This document shows, one piece after another, positions 7,281-14,373 of a stretch of DNA of 15,561 nt. This DNA is from JAFGJU01 sp964570935 (GTDB lineage: Bacteria; Eisenbacteria; RBG-16-71-46; JAFGJU01). The notes below the pieces were generated by a model. The model was not told where the DNA came from. It did not search any database and saw nothing but the letters and a program-made list of their open reading frames with translations. The translations under genes were made by a program, and so were the position numbers. The stretch is from assembly GCA_964570935.1 (NCBI GenBank), contig CAZMZP010000089.1:1-15561 (forward strand), written 5' to 3'. The number at the start of each line of letters is the position of its first letter. Position 1 is the stretch's first letter.

Positions 7281-7931
7281 GTGACAGGACTGTTCGTCAC
7301 CTTCGAGGGCGTCGAGGGCTGCGGTAAGACCACCCAGGCCGAACTTCTCAGGCAGAGCCTGGAGCGGGAGGGTCACAGGGTCGTCTTTACCCGGGAACCC
7401 GGAGGCACCGACGTTGGTGAAAGAATAAGGGACGTGCTCCTGGACACCCGCCTCTCCGGCATGGAGCCCATGGCGGAGCTCTTCCTGTACCTTGCGTCCA
7501 GGGCGCAGCACGTCAGGGAATTGATTCGCCCGGCCCTGACCGGAGGTGCTATAGTCATATGCGACAGGTTCGCCGACGCCAGCCTGGCCTACCAGGGGGC
7601 GGGGCGGCAGCTCGGCGAGCTCAAGGTGCAGCGCCTCAACGAGATCGCCACCTTCGGCCTTGTGCCCGACTACACAGTGCTCCTGGACGTGCCGGCAGAG
7701 GTCGGGCTGGAGCGGACCGTGAAGAGAGTGGGCGGGGAGGCGAGGCAGGACAGGATAGAGAAAGAGAAACTGGATTTTCACGCCAGAGTGAGGACCGGCT
7801 ATCTTCTGCTCGCGGAGAAAGAGCCGGGCAGAATCGTCGTCCTTGACGGCGCTCGAAACAAAGACGAGCTTGCCTGCGAAATACTGAACAGAGTCAAGCG
7901 GGTCCTGGAGCAGAAAAAGACGCGTCGTTAG
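7281..7931 (+). CDS. tmk: Thymidylate kinase
   Basis: 216 residues. Phosphorylates dTMP to dTDP with ATP in the cytoplasm, for dTTP synthesis. The P-loop is GVEGCGKTT (residues 10-18, Lys16), followed by the family block REPGGTDVGERIRD, the CDRFADASLAYQG segment (DR motif; Phe in place of the more usual Tyr), and the lid region near RVGGEARQDRIEKE. Length is normal for bacterial Tmk (about 205-215). The start is GTG at 7281 with GAGGA five bases upstream; no better in-frame ATG exists before the conserved FVTFEG strand. Sits between the INO1 and ctpA genes on the same strand, probably in the same transcript. Secure. Confidence 0.95.
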   Translation: MTGLFVTFEGVEGCGKTTQAELLRQSLEREGHRVVFTREPGGTDVGERIRDVLLDTRLSGMEPMAELFLYLASRAQHVRELIRPALTGGAIVICDRFADASLAYQGAGRQLGELKVQRLNEIATFGLVPDYTVLLDVPAEVGLERTVKRVGGEARQDRIEKEKLDFHARVRTGYLLLAEKEPGRIVVLDGARNKDELACEILNRVKRVLEQKKTRR

Positions 7932-7975
7932 GCGCGGGCCCGCGAGGCCGGCGAGGCGTTGTGGCGACCCGAGTT

Positions 7976-7999
7976 CCGGGGCGATGAGCCCGGCCCCGG
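7976..7999 (+). other. GC hairpin in the tmk-ctpA gap
   Basis: CCGGGGC / GCCCCGG, 7-bp stem with a 10-base loop, and further possible pairing of the flanking GACCC and GGGTC. No T-tract; may attenuate or process the transcript. Confidence 0.35.
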
Positions 8000-8030
8000 G
8001 TCTGACAGAAGCTGAAAGCGAGGAAGAGTG

Positions 8031-9647
8031 ATGCAGGGCAGCAGGAGATTCATGTTCGTGAGCGCGCTGGTCGTAGTGCTCGTGGCGGCCGGCTGGTTCA
8101 CCGGAAGAGTCCAGGCCAAGGGCGACAACACGTACCGCATGTTCAGCCAGTTCATGGACGTGGTCGGTAAGGTCAGGGACAACTACGTGGAAGAAGTGGA
8201 CGTGGACGGACTCGTCGAGGACGCGATAAGGGGCATGCTGCTCTCGCTCGACCCGCACTCGCAGTATCTCTCGTCGGCGGATTACACGTCTCTGAAGATA
8301 GACACGCAGGGCAGCTACGGCGGCCTGGGGATTGTCATAGGCGTCAGGGACGGCTATCTCACCGTCGTGTCTCCGATGGAGGGCACTCCGGCGAGCCGGA
8401 TGGGCATCAGGAGCCTGGACAAGGTGGTCAAGATAGACGGTGAGCCCACCGACGGCCTGACCCTGGACGACGCGGTGTCCAAGATGCGGGGACCCAAAGA
8501 AACGCAGGTGAAGCTCACCATTCTCAGAGACGGAGTGGACGACCCGCTGGAGTTTGTGCTGACTCGCGAGATTATCGAAGTGAAGAGCGTGCCTTACGCG
8601 TTCGCCACGCCCGACAGCATCGGGTACGTGCGCCTGTCCCGGTTCTCCGAGACCGTGGCCGCGAACCTCGACAGCGCGCTCACAAAGCTGGAGAGGGGCG
8701 GCATCAAGGGTCTGGTAGTGGACCTGAGACGGAACCCGGGCGGGCTCCTCACTGAGGCAATCGACGTTTCCGAGCGATTCGTGCCGAGGGGAGAGCTCGT
8801 CGTGTACACCGACGGCCGCGTGCCGGTTCAGAAAGCGCGCTACCACTCGCAGTCCAGGAAGGTCCACGACGGATATCCGCTGGTAGTGCTCGTGGACGGG
8901 GGCAGCGCGAGCGCCTCCGAGATCGTGGCGGGCGCCATTCAGGACCTGGACCTGGGCGTGCTGGTCGGGGAGAGGTCCTTCGGAAAGGGGTCCGTGCAGA
9001 GCGTCTTCCCGCTGAGAGAAGGCGCCGCGCTCAAGCTCACGACCGCCAAGTACTTCACGCCCAGCGGCCGCTGTATCCACAGGGAAGAGGCCTCTCCGCA
9101 GGCGCGGACAGCGGGGGACATCAAGATCGGCAAGTCGGCCGAGAAGGCCGAAGACCCGGCGTTCAAGACGGCCGCCGGCAGGACGGTTTACGGCGGAGGC
9201 GGGATACTGCCGGACATCGTGGTGGCCTATCCCAGGATATCCGCCGTCGCCGAGAAGCTGGAGAGAAACCTGGCATTCTACAAGTTCGCCTTCGAATACC
9301 TGGGCAAGCACAAGGGCGCCAAGGCGGACGCCTTCAAGGTCACCCCGTCCGTGGTCAGCGAGTTCAAGAAGTTCGTCAAGGATAAGAAGATAGATTACGT
9401 CGAGAAGGAATTCGAAGAAGACCACGCGTACATCGAGCGAGCCATAGCGCGCGAAGTCATGTCGCAGCTCTCGGGCGAGGAGGCCGCCTTCATCGTGCAC
9501 TCGGAGGGCGACCCGCAGGTCCAGAAGGGGTTCGAGATCCTTCGCAAGGCCCATACCACGGCCGACCTCTTCAAGCTGGCGCAGGCGATGACGCCCACCG
9601 AGGGAGCCGCGTCCGACGAAGAGGCCTCGTCCGCCGCGAAGCAGTGA
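8031..9647 (+). CDS. ctpA: Carboxyl-terminal processing serine protease (S41 family, CtpA-like)
   Basis: 538 residues from ATG 8031 (an adjacent GTG at 8028 is possible; AGGAAG lies just upstream). A signal peptide or anchor at about 8-24 sends the enzyme outside the cytoplasmic membrane. Then come the N-terminal SLDPHSQYL block, a PDZ domain from about 90 to 175 (starting GSYGGLGI) that selects substrate C-termini, and the S41 protease domain with VDLRRNPGGLL. The catalytic serine-lysine pair fits S294 in GGSASASE and K319 in FGKGSVQ, 25 residues apart as in known Ctp proteases, with E297 also conserved. The C-terminal ~150 residues form a charged helical extension (FKKFVKDKKIDY region) found in longer family members. 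Likely role: processing or degrading envelope proteins. No adaptor gene is adjacent. Secure. Confidence 0.95.
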   Translation: MQGSRRFMFVSALVVVLVAAGWFTGRVQAKGDNTYRMFSQFMDVVGKVRDNYVEEVDVDGLVEDAIRGMLLSLDPHSQYLSSADYTSLKIDTQGSYGGLGIVIGVRDGYLTVVSPMEGTPASRMGIRSLDKVVKIDGEPTDGLTLDDAVSKMRGPKETQVKLTILRDGVDDPLEFVLTREIIEVKSVPYAFATPDSIGYVRLSRFSETVAANLDSALTKLERGGIKGLVVDLRRNPGGLLTEAIDVSERFVPRGELVVYTDGRVPVQKARYHSQSRKVHDGYPLVVLVDGGSASASEIVAGAIQDLDLGVLVGERSFGKGSVQSVFPLREGAALKLTTAKYFTPSGRCIHREEASPQARTAGDIKIGKSAEKAEDPAFKTAAGRTVYGGGGILPDIVVAYPRISAVAEKLERNLAFYKFAFEYLGKHKGAKADAFKVTPSVVSEFKKFVKDKKIDYVEKEFEEDHAYIERAIAREVMSQLSGEEAAFIVHSEGDPQVQKGFEILRKAHTTADLFKLAQAMTPTEGAASDEEASSAAKQ

Positions 9648-9651
9648 GCCT

Positions 9652-10311
9652 ATGACGTCGAGACCGGCCGTGCTGTGCGACTTTGACGGTACCATCTCGA
9701 AGGGCGACATCGGCAACACCCTGTTCAAGAAGTTCGCGGGCGGGACGGAATGGGAGGAGCTGATCGCGGCCTGGATAAGGGGAGAGATCGGCTCGAAGGA
9801 GTGTCTCACCAGAGAGTGCCTGCTCGCCAGGGTCACCCGCGCCGAGGTGGTCGAGCTCGCGGAGAGCTTCGAGATAGACGGGCACTTCCCCGAGTTTGCG
9901 GACTGGTGCGCGGCGAAGGACGTTCCGCTGGTGGTGGTCAGCGACGGCCTGGACTTCTACATCGAGGTCGTGCTCAGAAAGCACGGTCTCTCTCGTCTCC
10001 CGCTTTTCGCGAATCATCTCAAGTTCAACGAGAAAGGGATAGAACCCGAGTTCCCGTACTTCGGCAAGGGCTGTGAGAAGTGCGGGAACTGCAAGGGATA
10101 TCACGTTCGCAGGTACAGGGCGCGGCACGGCGGTGTAGTGTTCGTCGGCGACGGCTATTCCGACAGGTGCGCGCTGGACGACTCCGACCTGGTCCTGGCC
10201 AAGGGCGACCTGGCGCGGGTCTGCAGAGAGTCTGGCAGGTCTCACGTGCCGTTCAGCGATTTCCGCGACGTGAAGGAGAGTGTGGAGGAGGCGTGCGACC
10301 GGGGGCGTTGA
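9652..10311 (+). CDS. HAD-superfamily (subfamily IB) phosphatase, MtnX/SerB-like
   Basis: 219 residues with all HAD motifs. Motif I is DFDGT (D10 nucleophile, D12 acid/base), motif II is VVSDG with S97, the motif III lysine is probably K148, and motif IV is GDGYSD (D167, D171). The pattern and length best match MtnX-like phosphatases (2-hydroxy-3-keto-5-methylthiopentenyl-1-phosphate phosphatase) and phosphoserine phosphatases. No other methionine-salvage gene is nearby, so the substrate is unassigned. A CEKCGNCKG segment (C141, C144, C147) just before the motif III lysine could bind a metal. It starts four bases after ctpA stops, with no clear ribosome site, so it is probably coupled to ctpA. 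The stop codon lies within the first unit of a tandem repeat. The superfamily is certain; the substrate is open. Confidence 0.85.
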   Translation: MTSRPAVLCDFDGTISKGDIGNTLFKKFAGGTEWEELIAAWIRGEIGSKECLTRECLLARVTRAEVVELAESFEIDGHFPEFADWCAAKDVPLVVVSDGLDFYIEVVLRKHGLSRLPLFANHLKFNEKGIEPEFPYFGKGCEKCGNCKGYHVRRYRARHGGVVFVGDGYSDRCALDDSDLVLAKGDLARVCRESGRSHVPFSDFRDVKESVEEACDRGR

Positions 10312-10356
10312 CGCCGGTGGGGGGCGTTGACGCCGGCAGGGGCGTTGATGCCGGCA
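10301..10356 (+). repeat. Tandem repeat (~19 bp, three copies) between HAD phosphatase and dus
   Basis: Units at 10301-10319, 10320-10338 and 10339-10356 follow GGGGGCGTTGACGCCGGCA; the third is one G shorter and has TGATG for TGACG. Each unit contains the imperfect palindrome GGCGT-TG-ACGCC and a G-run. A fourth G-run (10357-10361) precedes the dus start. The first unit contains the HAD stop codon (TGA 10309-10311). Confidence 0.85.
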
Positions 10357-10367
10357 GGGGGTGCGAC

Positions 10368-11447
10368 TTGGGATTCAGCATAGGCAACCTCTCGCTGGAC
10401 TCGAAGCTGGTGCTGGCCCCGCTGGCCGGGGTGTCGGACAGCAGCTTCCGGCTCGTCTGCAGAGTGCACGGCGCCTCTCTCGTGTACACCGAGATGGTGA
10501 GCGCTGACGGCGTGAGGCGCGGCAACAAGCGCACGCTGGAGCTGCTCGCGTTCCTGCCCGAGGAAAGACCCGTCGGCATACAGCTCTTCGGCTCCGACCC
10601 GGGCGTCATGGCCGCCGCGGCGGCGAGGGTGATGGAGCTTTCTCCGGACCTCATAGACTTGAATTTCGGGTGTCCCGCAAGGAAGGTGGTCGGCAGGGAG
10701 GCGGGCAGCGCGCTGCTCAACAACCTCGCCCTGCTGAGAAAGATCGCCTCGGCCGCGGTCGCCGCGGTGGACGTGCCTGTCACGGCCAAGATCAGGAGCG
10801 GCTGGGACGAGAAGACCGTGAACGCGGACAAGGTCACAGCGATGCTGGCTGACTGCGGAGTGAGCGCGGTGACCGTGCACGCCCGGTCCAGGGCGGACAA
10901 GTTCGCCGGTAAGGCGGACTGGGAAGTGATCGGCAGGGCCAAGAGCGCGGTCGGCATTCCGGTCATAGGAAACGGTGATGTCACAGAACCGGAGGACGCG
11001 CTCCGCATGCTGAAGGAGACCGGGTGCGACGCGGTGATGGTGGGAAGGGGCGCCCTGGGGAATCCGTGGATTTTCAACAGGGCGAGGCGGCTCGTGGAAG
11101 CGGGCGAGCTCATGCCTCCGCCGACGGCGCGGGAACGGCTGGAGCTGCTTCTGGCGCACATGGCGCTCGTGGAGGGGCGGAGCGACCGATCGCTCCACTC
11201 CCTGTATCCGATGAGGAAGCACGTCGGCTGGTACACGAAGGGACTTTCGGGCGCGAGCGGTCTCAGGAAGGTGCTCGGAAGGACCGAGTCCTGGGAGAGC
11301 TTAAGGCGGCTGGTGGTTGATTTCGGGGCCTCGCTCGGCGTGAGCGGATTGGACTGCCTCGGCCGGTCCTGGACCGGCCTGGCGGGAGGCGGCTCCGAGG
11401 GCCCGCCCGGCCCCGGAGCGGAGGGAGCATCCGGGAATGCAGACTGA
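10368..11447 (+). CDS. dus: tRNA-dihydrouridine synthase (Dus family, DusB-like)
   Basis: 359 residues from TTG 10368. FMN-dependent TIM-barrel enzyme that reduces uridine to dihydrouridine in tRNA. Conserved blocks: LAPLAGVSDSSFR, GIQLFGSDP, IDLNFGCPARKV with the catalytic Cys at 102, TAKIRSGWD, VHARSRADKF, IPVIGNGDV and VGRGALGNPWIF for FMN phosphate binding. The C-terminal 20 residues are Gly/Pro-rich and low-complexity. The first in-frame ATG is inside the barrel, so a rare start is needed. TTG 10368 has GGGGG six bases upstream and gives a normal N-terminus; GTG 10317, inside the tandem repeat, is the alternative and would add a repeated GVDAGR leader. The end overlaps larB by 11 bases. 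Family is secure; the start is moderately sure. Confidence 0.92.
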   Translation: MGFSIGNLSLDSKLVLAPLAGVSDSSFRLVCRVHGASLVYTEMVSADGVRRGNKRTLELLAFLPEERPVGIQLFGSDPGVMAAAAARVMELSPDLIDLNFGCPARKVVGREAGSALLNNLALLRKIASAAVAAVDVPVTAKIRSGWDEKTVNADKVTAMLADCGVSAVTVHARSRADKFAGKADWEVIGRAKSAVGIPVIGNGDVTEPEDALRMLKETGCDAVMVGRGALGNPWIFNRARRLVEAGELMPPPTARERLELLLAHMALVEGRSDRSLHSLYPMRKHVGWYTKGLSGASGLRKVLGRTESWESLRRLVVDFGASLGVSGLDCLGRSWTGLAGGGSEGPPGPGAEGASGNAD

Positions 11448-12351
11448 GAGACTGAGAGAAATTCTGGCCGGAGTAAAGAAGGGCGAGCTGGGCATGGAGG
11501 AGGCGCTCTCCCGGCTGAGGCACTTGCCGTTCGAGACCGTCGAAGAATCCACGATCGACCACCACAGAAGTATCCGGTGCGGGTTCCCGGAGGTCGTGTT
11601 CTGCGGGGGCAAGACGGAACGGCAGATACTGGCCATCGTCGAGAAGATGCTGGAGAAGGATGAGCCGGTGCTGGCCACGCGGGTGGACCCCGGTGTGGCG
11701 GAGCGGCTGGTGAAGAGGTTCGGCGGCGCGCGGCACAACGCGCCGGGCAGGGCAGTGTTTATTCCGGCGGCCGCGCAGGCGGCGTCTCCCGCGGAGCGCA
11801 AGGCCCGTGGCGCGGCAGACGGCCTCGTGCTGGTGGTCTCAGCCGGCACTTCGGACGTGCCCGTGGCCGAGGAGGCGTGCGCGACGGCGGAGGCAATGGG
11901 CTGCAGGGTGGAGAGACTCTTCGACGTTGGCATAGCCGGCATTCACAGAGTGATTTTGCAGAGACAGAGACTCTGGGAGGCGGACGCGATAGTGGCCGTG
12001 GCCGGGATGGAAGGCGCCCTCCCCGGAGTGGTGGCCGGCCTGACAGACCGTCCGGTCATTGCAGTGCCGACGAGCGTCGGGTACGGAGCCAGTTTCGGCG
12101 GCCTGGCGGCGCTCCTGGGCATGCTCAACAGCTGCGCTTCGGGAGTGACTGTGGTGAACATAGACAACGGTTTCGGCGGCGGCTACGCTGCCGCGCTCAT
12201 CGCGCGGGGAAAGGCGCTGGCAGCGCGGACGACGGAGCGGAAGCCGCGGCCGCCGGCGTCGCGCGGCGAAAGGCCGGAGCCGACACCCCGGACGGCGCGC
12301 GGCGGGCGACCGGCGCTGAAGCGCAGGGCAGGGAAGGAGCGCAAGAAGTGA
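11437..12351 (+). CDS. larB: LarB, pyridinium-3,5-biscarboxylic acid mononucleotide synthase (nickel-pincer cofactor synthesis)
   Basis: 304 residues. LarB carboxylates and hydrolyses nicotinic acid adenine dinucleotide to the biscarboxylic mononucleotide that becomes the nickel-pincer nucleotide cofactor (known for lactate racemase and related LarA enzymes). The N-terminal part has SIRCGFPEVVFCGGKT. The PurE-like C-terminal domain shows VSAGTSDVPVAEEA, DVGIAGIHR, VAGMEGALPGVVAGL, VPTSVGYGASFGGL and NSCASGVTVVNIDNGFGGG. C233 in the last block corresponds to the cysteine reported to attack the substrate in the Lactobacillus enzyme. The last ~40 residues form an Arg/Lys/Pro-rich tail that may be disordered. 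ATG 11437 has GGAGGG upstream and overlaps the dus end; the stop overlaps the larC GTG start. Secure; neighbour larC supports it. Confidence 0.94.
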   Translation: MQTERLREILAGVKKGELGMEEALSRLRHLPFETVEESTIDHHRSIRCGFPEVVFCGGKTERQILAIVEKMLEKDEPVLATRVDPGVAERLVKRFGGARHNAPGRAVFIPAAAQAASPAERKARGAADGLVLVVSAGTSDVPVAEEACATAEAMGCRVERLFDVGIAGIHRVILQRQRLWEADAIVAVAGMEGALPGVVAGLTDRPVIAVPTSVGYGASFGGLAALLGMLNSCASGVTVVNIDNGFGGGYAAALIARGKALAARTTERKPRPPASRGERPEPTPRTARGGRPALKRRAGKERKK

Positions 12352-13574
12352 GCAAGCGCGGGAACGGCGTCAGGATCGCCTACCTGGACTGTTTCTCGGG
12401 CATAAGCGGCGACATGTTCGTAGCTGCGTTCCTGGACGCCGGCGTCAAGCTGGACGAGCTGCGCGAGCTCCTGGAGTGCCTGCCAGTCGCCGGCTGGAAG
12501 GTCCGGACGGAAAGCGTGAAACGAGGCTCCCTCGCCGCCACCAGGTTCGTGGTGGAGACGGAAGAAGGCAGCCGGCCGCAAGGAGGCCCGGAAGGCGACC
12601 ACCGGCACGCCGGAGAGAGACACTTATCGGAAGTCCTCGACATCATACACAAGAGTTCGCTCCCGGTCACCGTGAAGGAGACGAGTGCAAGGGTCTTCTC
12701 CGAACTGGCGGGGGCGGAAGCCCTGGTGCACGGCGTAGGGCCCGGCGAAGTTCACTTTCACGAGGTGGGCGCGCTCGACTCCGTGATAGACATCGTGGGC
12801 GCCGCGTGCTGCCTCCATCTTTCGGGAATCGAGAAGCTCTACGCCTCAACGCTGTCTGTCGGCAAAGGCAGGATCGCCTCGCGGCACGGCACGCTGCCGC
12901 TGCCGGCTCCGGCGGCGGCCCGGCTTCTCACCGGAAAGAACCTGCGCGTCCTGGACGTGGAGGCGGAGCTCGTGACCCCGACGGGCGCGGCGCTCGTGAG
13001 CGCGCTGGCCTCCCAGGAGGCCCTCCCGTGTCCGTTCAGGCTGGACAGCGTGGGTCACGGCGCGGGCACCAACGAGCTCGCGGCCCTGCCCAACCTGCTC
13101 AGAGTGTTCATCGGCACACGCGAACCCGCCCCGGCCCAGCTCGGGTGGGTGGACGTCATAGAGACCACTATCGACGACATGAATCCTCAGATCTACTCGT
13201 TCCTTGAGGAGCGGCTGTTCCAGATGGGCGCTCTGGAGGTGTTCCTCACCCCCGTCCAGATGAAAAAGGGAAGGCCCGGCGCGCTGTTGACTGTGCTGTC
13301 GGAACCGGGCCTGGCGGGCAAGTTCGCGGAAGAGATCTTCGGCCAGACCACCACGCTGGGACTCAGGGTTTCGACACAGCAGAGGATGGAGCTGGCCAGG
13401 AGCGTGGAGGAAGTCGAGACGCCTTTCGGCAGGGTGCGGATGAAGGTGCCTGCCGGATTCCCCGACAGGGCTTCGCCCGAGTACGAAGACTGCGCACGGG
13501 CTGCCAGGGAAGCCGGCGTGCCCGTGGCAGCGGTCCTCGACGCGGCAAGAGCCGCCTGGCGCGGTCGCGGTTAG
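12348..13574 (+). CDS. larC: LarC, nickel-pincer cofactor nickel insertase
   Basis: 408 residues from GTG 12348, with AAGGAG eight bases upstream; GTGA overlaps the larB stop, implying coupled translation. LarC inserts nickel into the dithio-pincer precursor made by LarB and LarE, in a CTP-dependent reaction. DUF111-family blocks are present: YLDCFSGISGDMFVAAFLDAG at the N-terminus, HFHEVGALDSVIDIVGA, VTPTGAALVSALA, and the C-terminal-domain TTIDDMNPQIYSFL and TPVQMKKGRPG. The lactobacillal gene is split into larC1/larC2 joined by programmed frameshifting; here one uninterrupted frame covers both parts. larE (sulfur insertion) is not in the window. The longer open frame upstream of 12348 overlaps larB entirely and is not used. 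Secure. Confidence 0.94.
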   Translation: MSKRGNGVRIAYLDCFSGISGDMFVAAFLDAGVKLDELRELLECLPVAGWKVRTESVKRGSLAATRFVVETEEGSRPQGGPEGDHRHAGERHLSEVLDIIHKSSLPVTVKETSARVFSELAGAEALVHGVGPGEVHFHEVGALDSVIDIVGAACCLHLSGIEKLYASTLSVGKGRIASRHGTLPLPAPAAARLLTGKNLRVLDVEAELVTPTGAALVSALASQEALPCPFRLDSVGHGAGTNELAALPNLLRVFIGTREPAPAQLGWVDVIETTIDDMNPQIYSFLEERLFQMGALEVFLTPVQMKKGRPGALLTVLSEPGLAGKFAEEIFGQTTTLGLRVSTQQRMELARSVEEVETPFGRVRMKVPAGFPDRASPEYEDCARAAREAGVPVAAVLDAARAAWRGRG

Positions 13575-13582
13575 CGAATGGA

Positions 13583-13599
13583 CTCGCGCGGCGCGCGAG
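13583..13599 (+). other. Perfect hairpin between larC and the ECF ATPase gene
   Basis: CTCGCGC / GCGCGAG, 7-bp stem with loop GGC, in a 46-base gap. Without a T-tract it is more likely an mRNA-stability or attenuation element than a full terminator. Confidence 0.35.
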
Positions 13600-13620
13600 G
13601 AAGCGGGGCACGGTAGGCCG

Positions 13621-14373
13621 ATGTTGGAGCTTTCCTCCGTCCAGTACACGTATCCGGGCCAGCGCTCGCCGGCCGTGAGAGACGCGAGTCTCACCGTCAG
13701 AGAAGGAGAGGTCCTGGCGGTGATCGGCCGGAACGCCAGCGGCAAGACCACTCTCTCCAAACTCTGCGCGGGTGTCCTCGCCCCCGAGCGCGGCGCCGCG
13801 ACCGTGGACGGGCTTGACACGCACGACGCGCGGCTGGGCCCGCAGGTGCGCAGGCGCGTGGCCTTTCTCCAGCAGAACCCCGAAAGTCAGTTCGTGTCCG
13901 TGACCGTCGAGAGGGAAATCGCCTCGGGCCCCGAGAACCTGGGTGTACCCGCCGCCGAAGCCAGGTCGACGGTGGGCGACATGCTGGACTTCTTCGGCCT
14001 TGTCGAGTTGAGGAAGCGCCCGCCCGGCGCCCTGTCGGCGGGGCAGATGCAGAAGGTCCTTCTGGCCTCCCTCCTTGCCATGAAACCCGCCTACCTGGTG
14101 CTGGACGAACCCACGTCATACCTGGACCCGCTGGAGCGGAGCGCGGTCGGCGGGGAAGTGAAGAGAGTGTCCCGGTCGCTGGGCACGTCAGTCGTCTGGG
14201 TGACGCAGTTTCTGGAGGAGGCCCTGACCCTGCCCAGGGTCGTCGCCGTGGCGGACGGCAGGGTCTGTTTCGACGGCCCGCCCGATGACTTCCTGAGCGA
14301 CGCGGCGGCGCTGGCCCTTCTGGGAATAGACGCCGCGGAGCTGGGGCGCTGCCGGAGCGGGGGTGGGCCATGA
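13621..14373 (+). CDS. ECF-type ABC transporter ATPase (EcfA/CbiO-like), first of a pair
   Basis: 250-residue ATPase of the energy-coupling-factor family, which drives vitamin or transition-metal uptake with T and S membrane subunits. Walker A GRNASGKTT (residues 36-44, Lys42); Q-loop LQQNPESQF (Q85), whose NPxxQF is typical of Ecf ATPases; signature LSAGQ (138-142); Walker B YLVLDEP with E163; D-loop SYLDP. The switch position reads VWVTQFLEEA, so Gln196 stands where a His is expected, an unusual loss for a catalytic residue. Starts at ATG 13621, 46 bases after larC, and overlaps the second ATPase by ATGA. The position after larBC suggests nickel import, as nickel/cobalt ECF systems are known, but no substrate subunit is present to prove it. 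Confidence 0.9.
   Translation: MLELSSVQYTYPGQRSPAVRDASLTVREGEVLAVIGRNASGKTTLSKLCAGVLAPERGAATVDGLDTHDARLGPQVRRRVAFLQQNPESQFVSVTVEREIASGPENLGVPAAEARSTVGDMLDFFGLVELRKRPPGALSAGQMQKVLLASLLAMKPAYLVLDEPTSYLDPLERSAVGGEVKRVSRSLGTSVVWVTQFLEEALTLPRVVAVADGRVCFDGPPDDFLSDAAALALLGIDAAELGRCRSGGGP

Noticed and set aside
7266..9836. 856-codon open frame on the minus strand opposite tmk and ctpA
   Set aside because: Shadow of two unmistakable plus-strand genes; its translation has no recognisable motif and it spans their boundary.
10080..10367. Upstream extension of the dus frame into the HAD gene
   Set aside because: It runs inside the HAD coding region in another frame and adds nothing conserved; Dus homology begins right after TTG 10368.
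11877..12347. Upstream extension of the larC frame across larB
   Set aside because: LarC homology begins after GTG 12348, which has a good ribosome site; the upstream part is larB out of frame.
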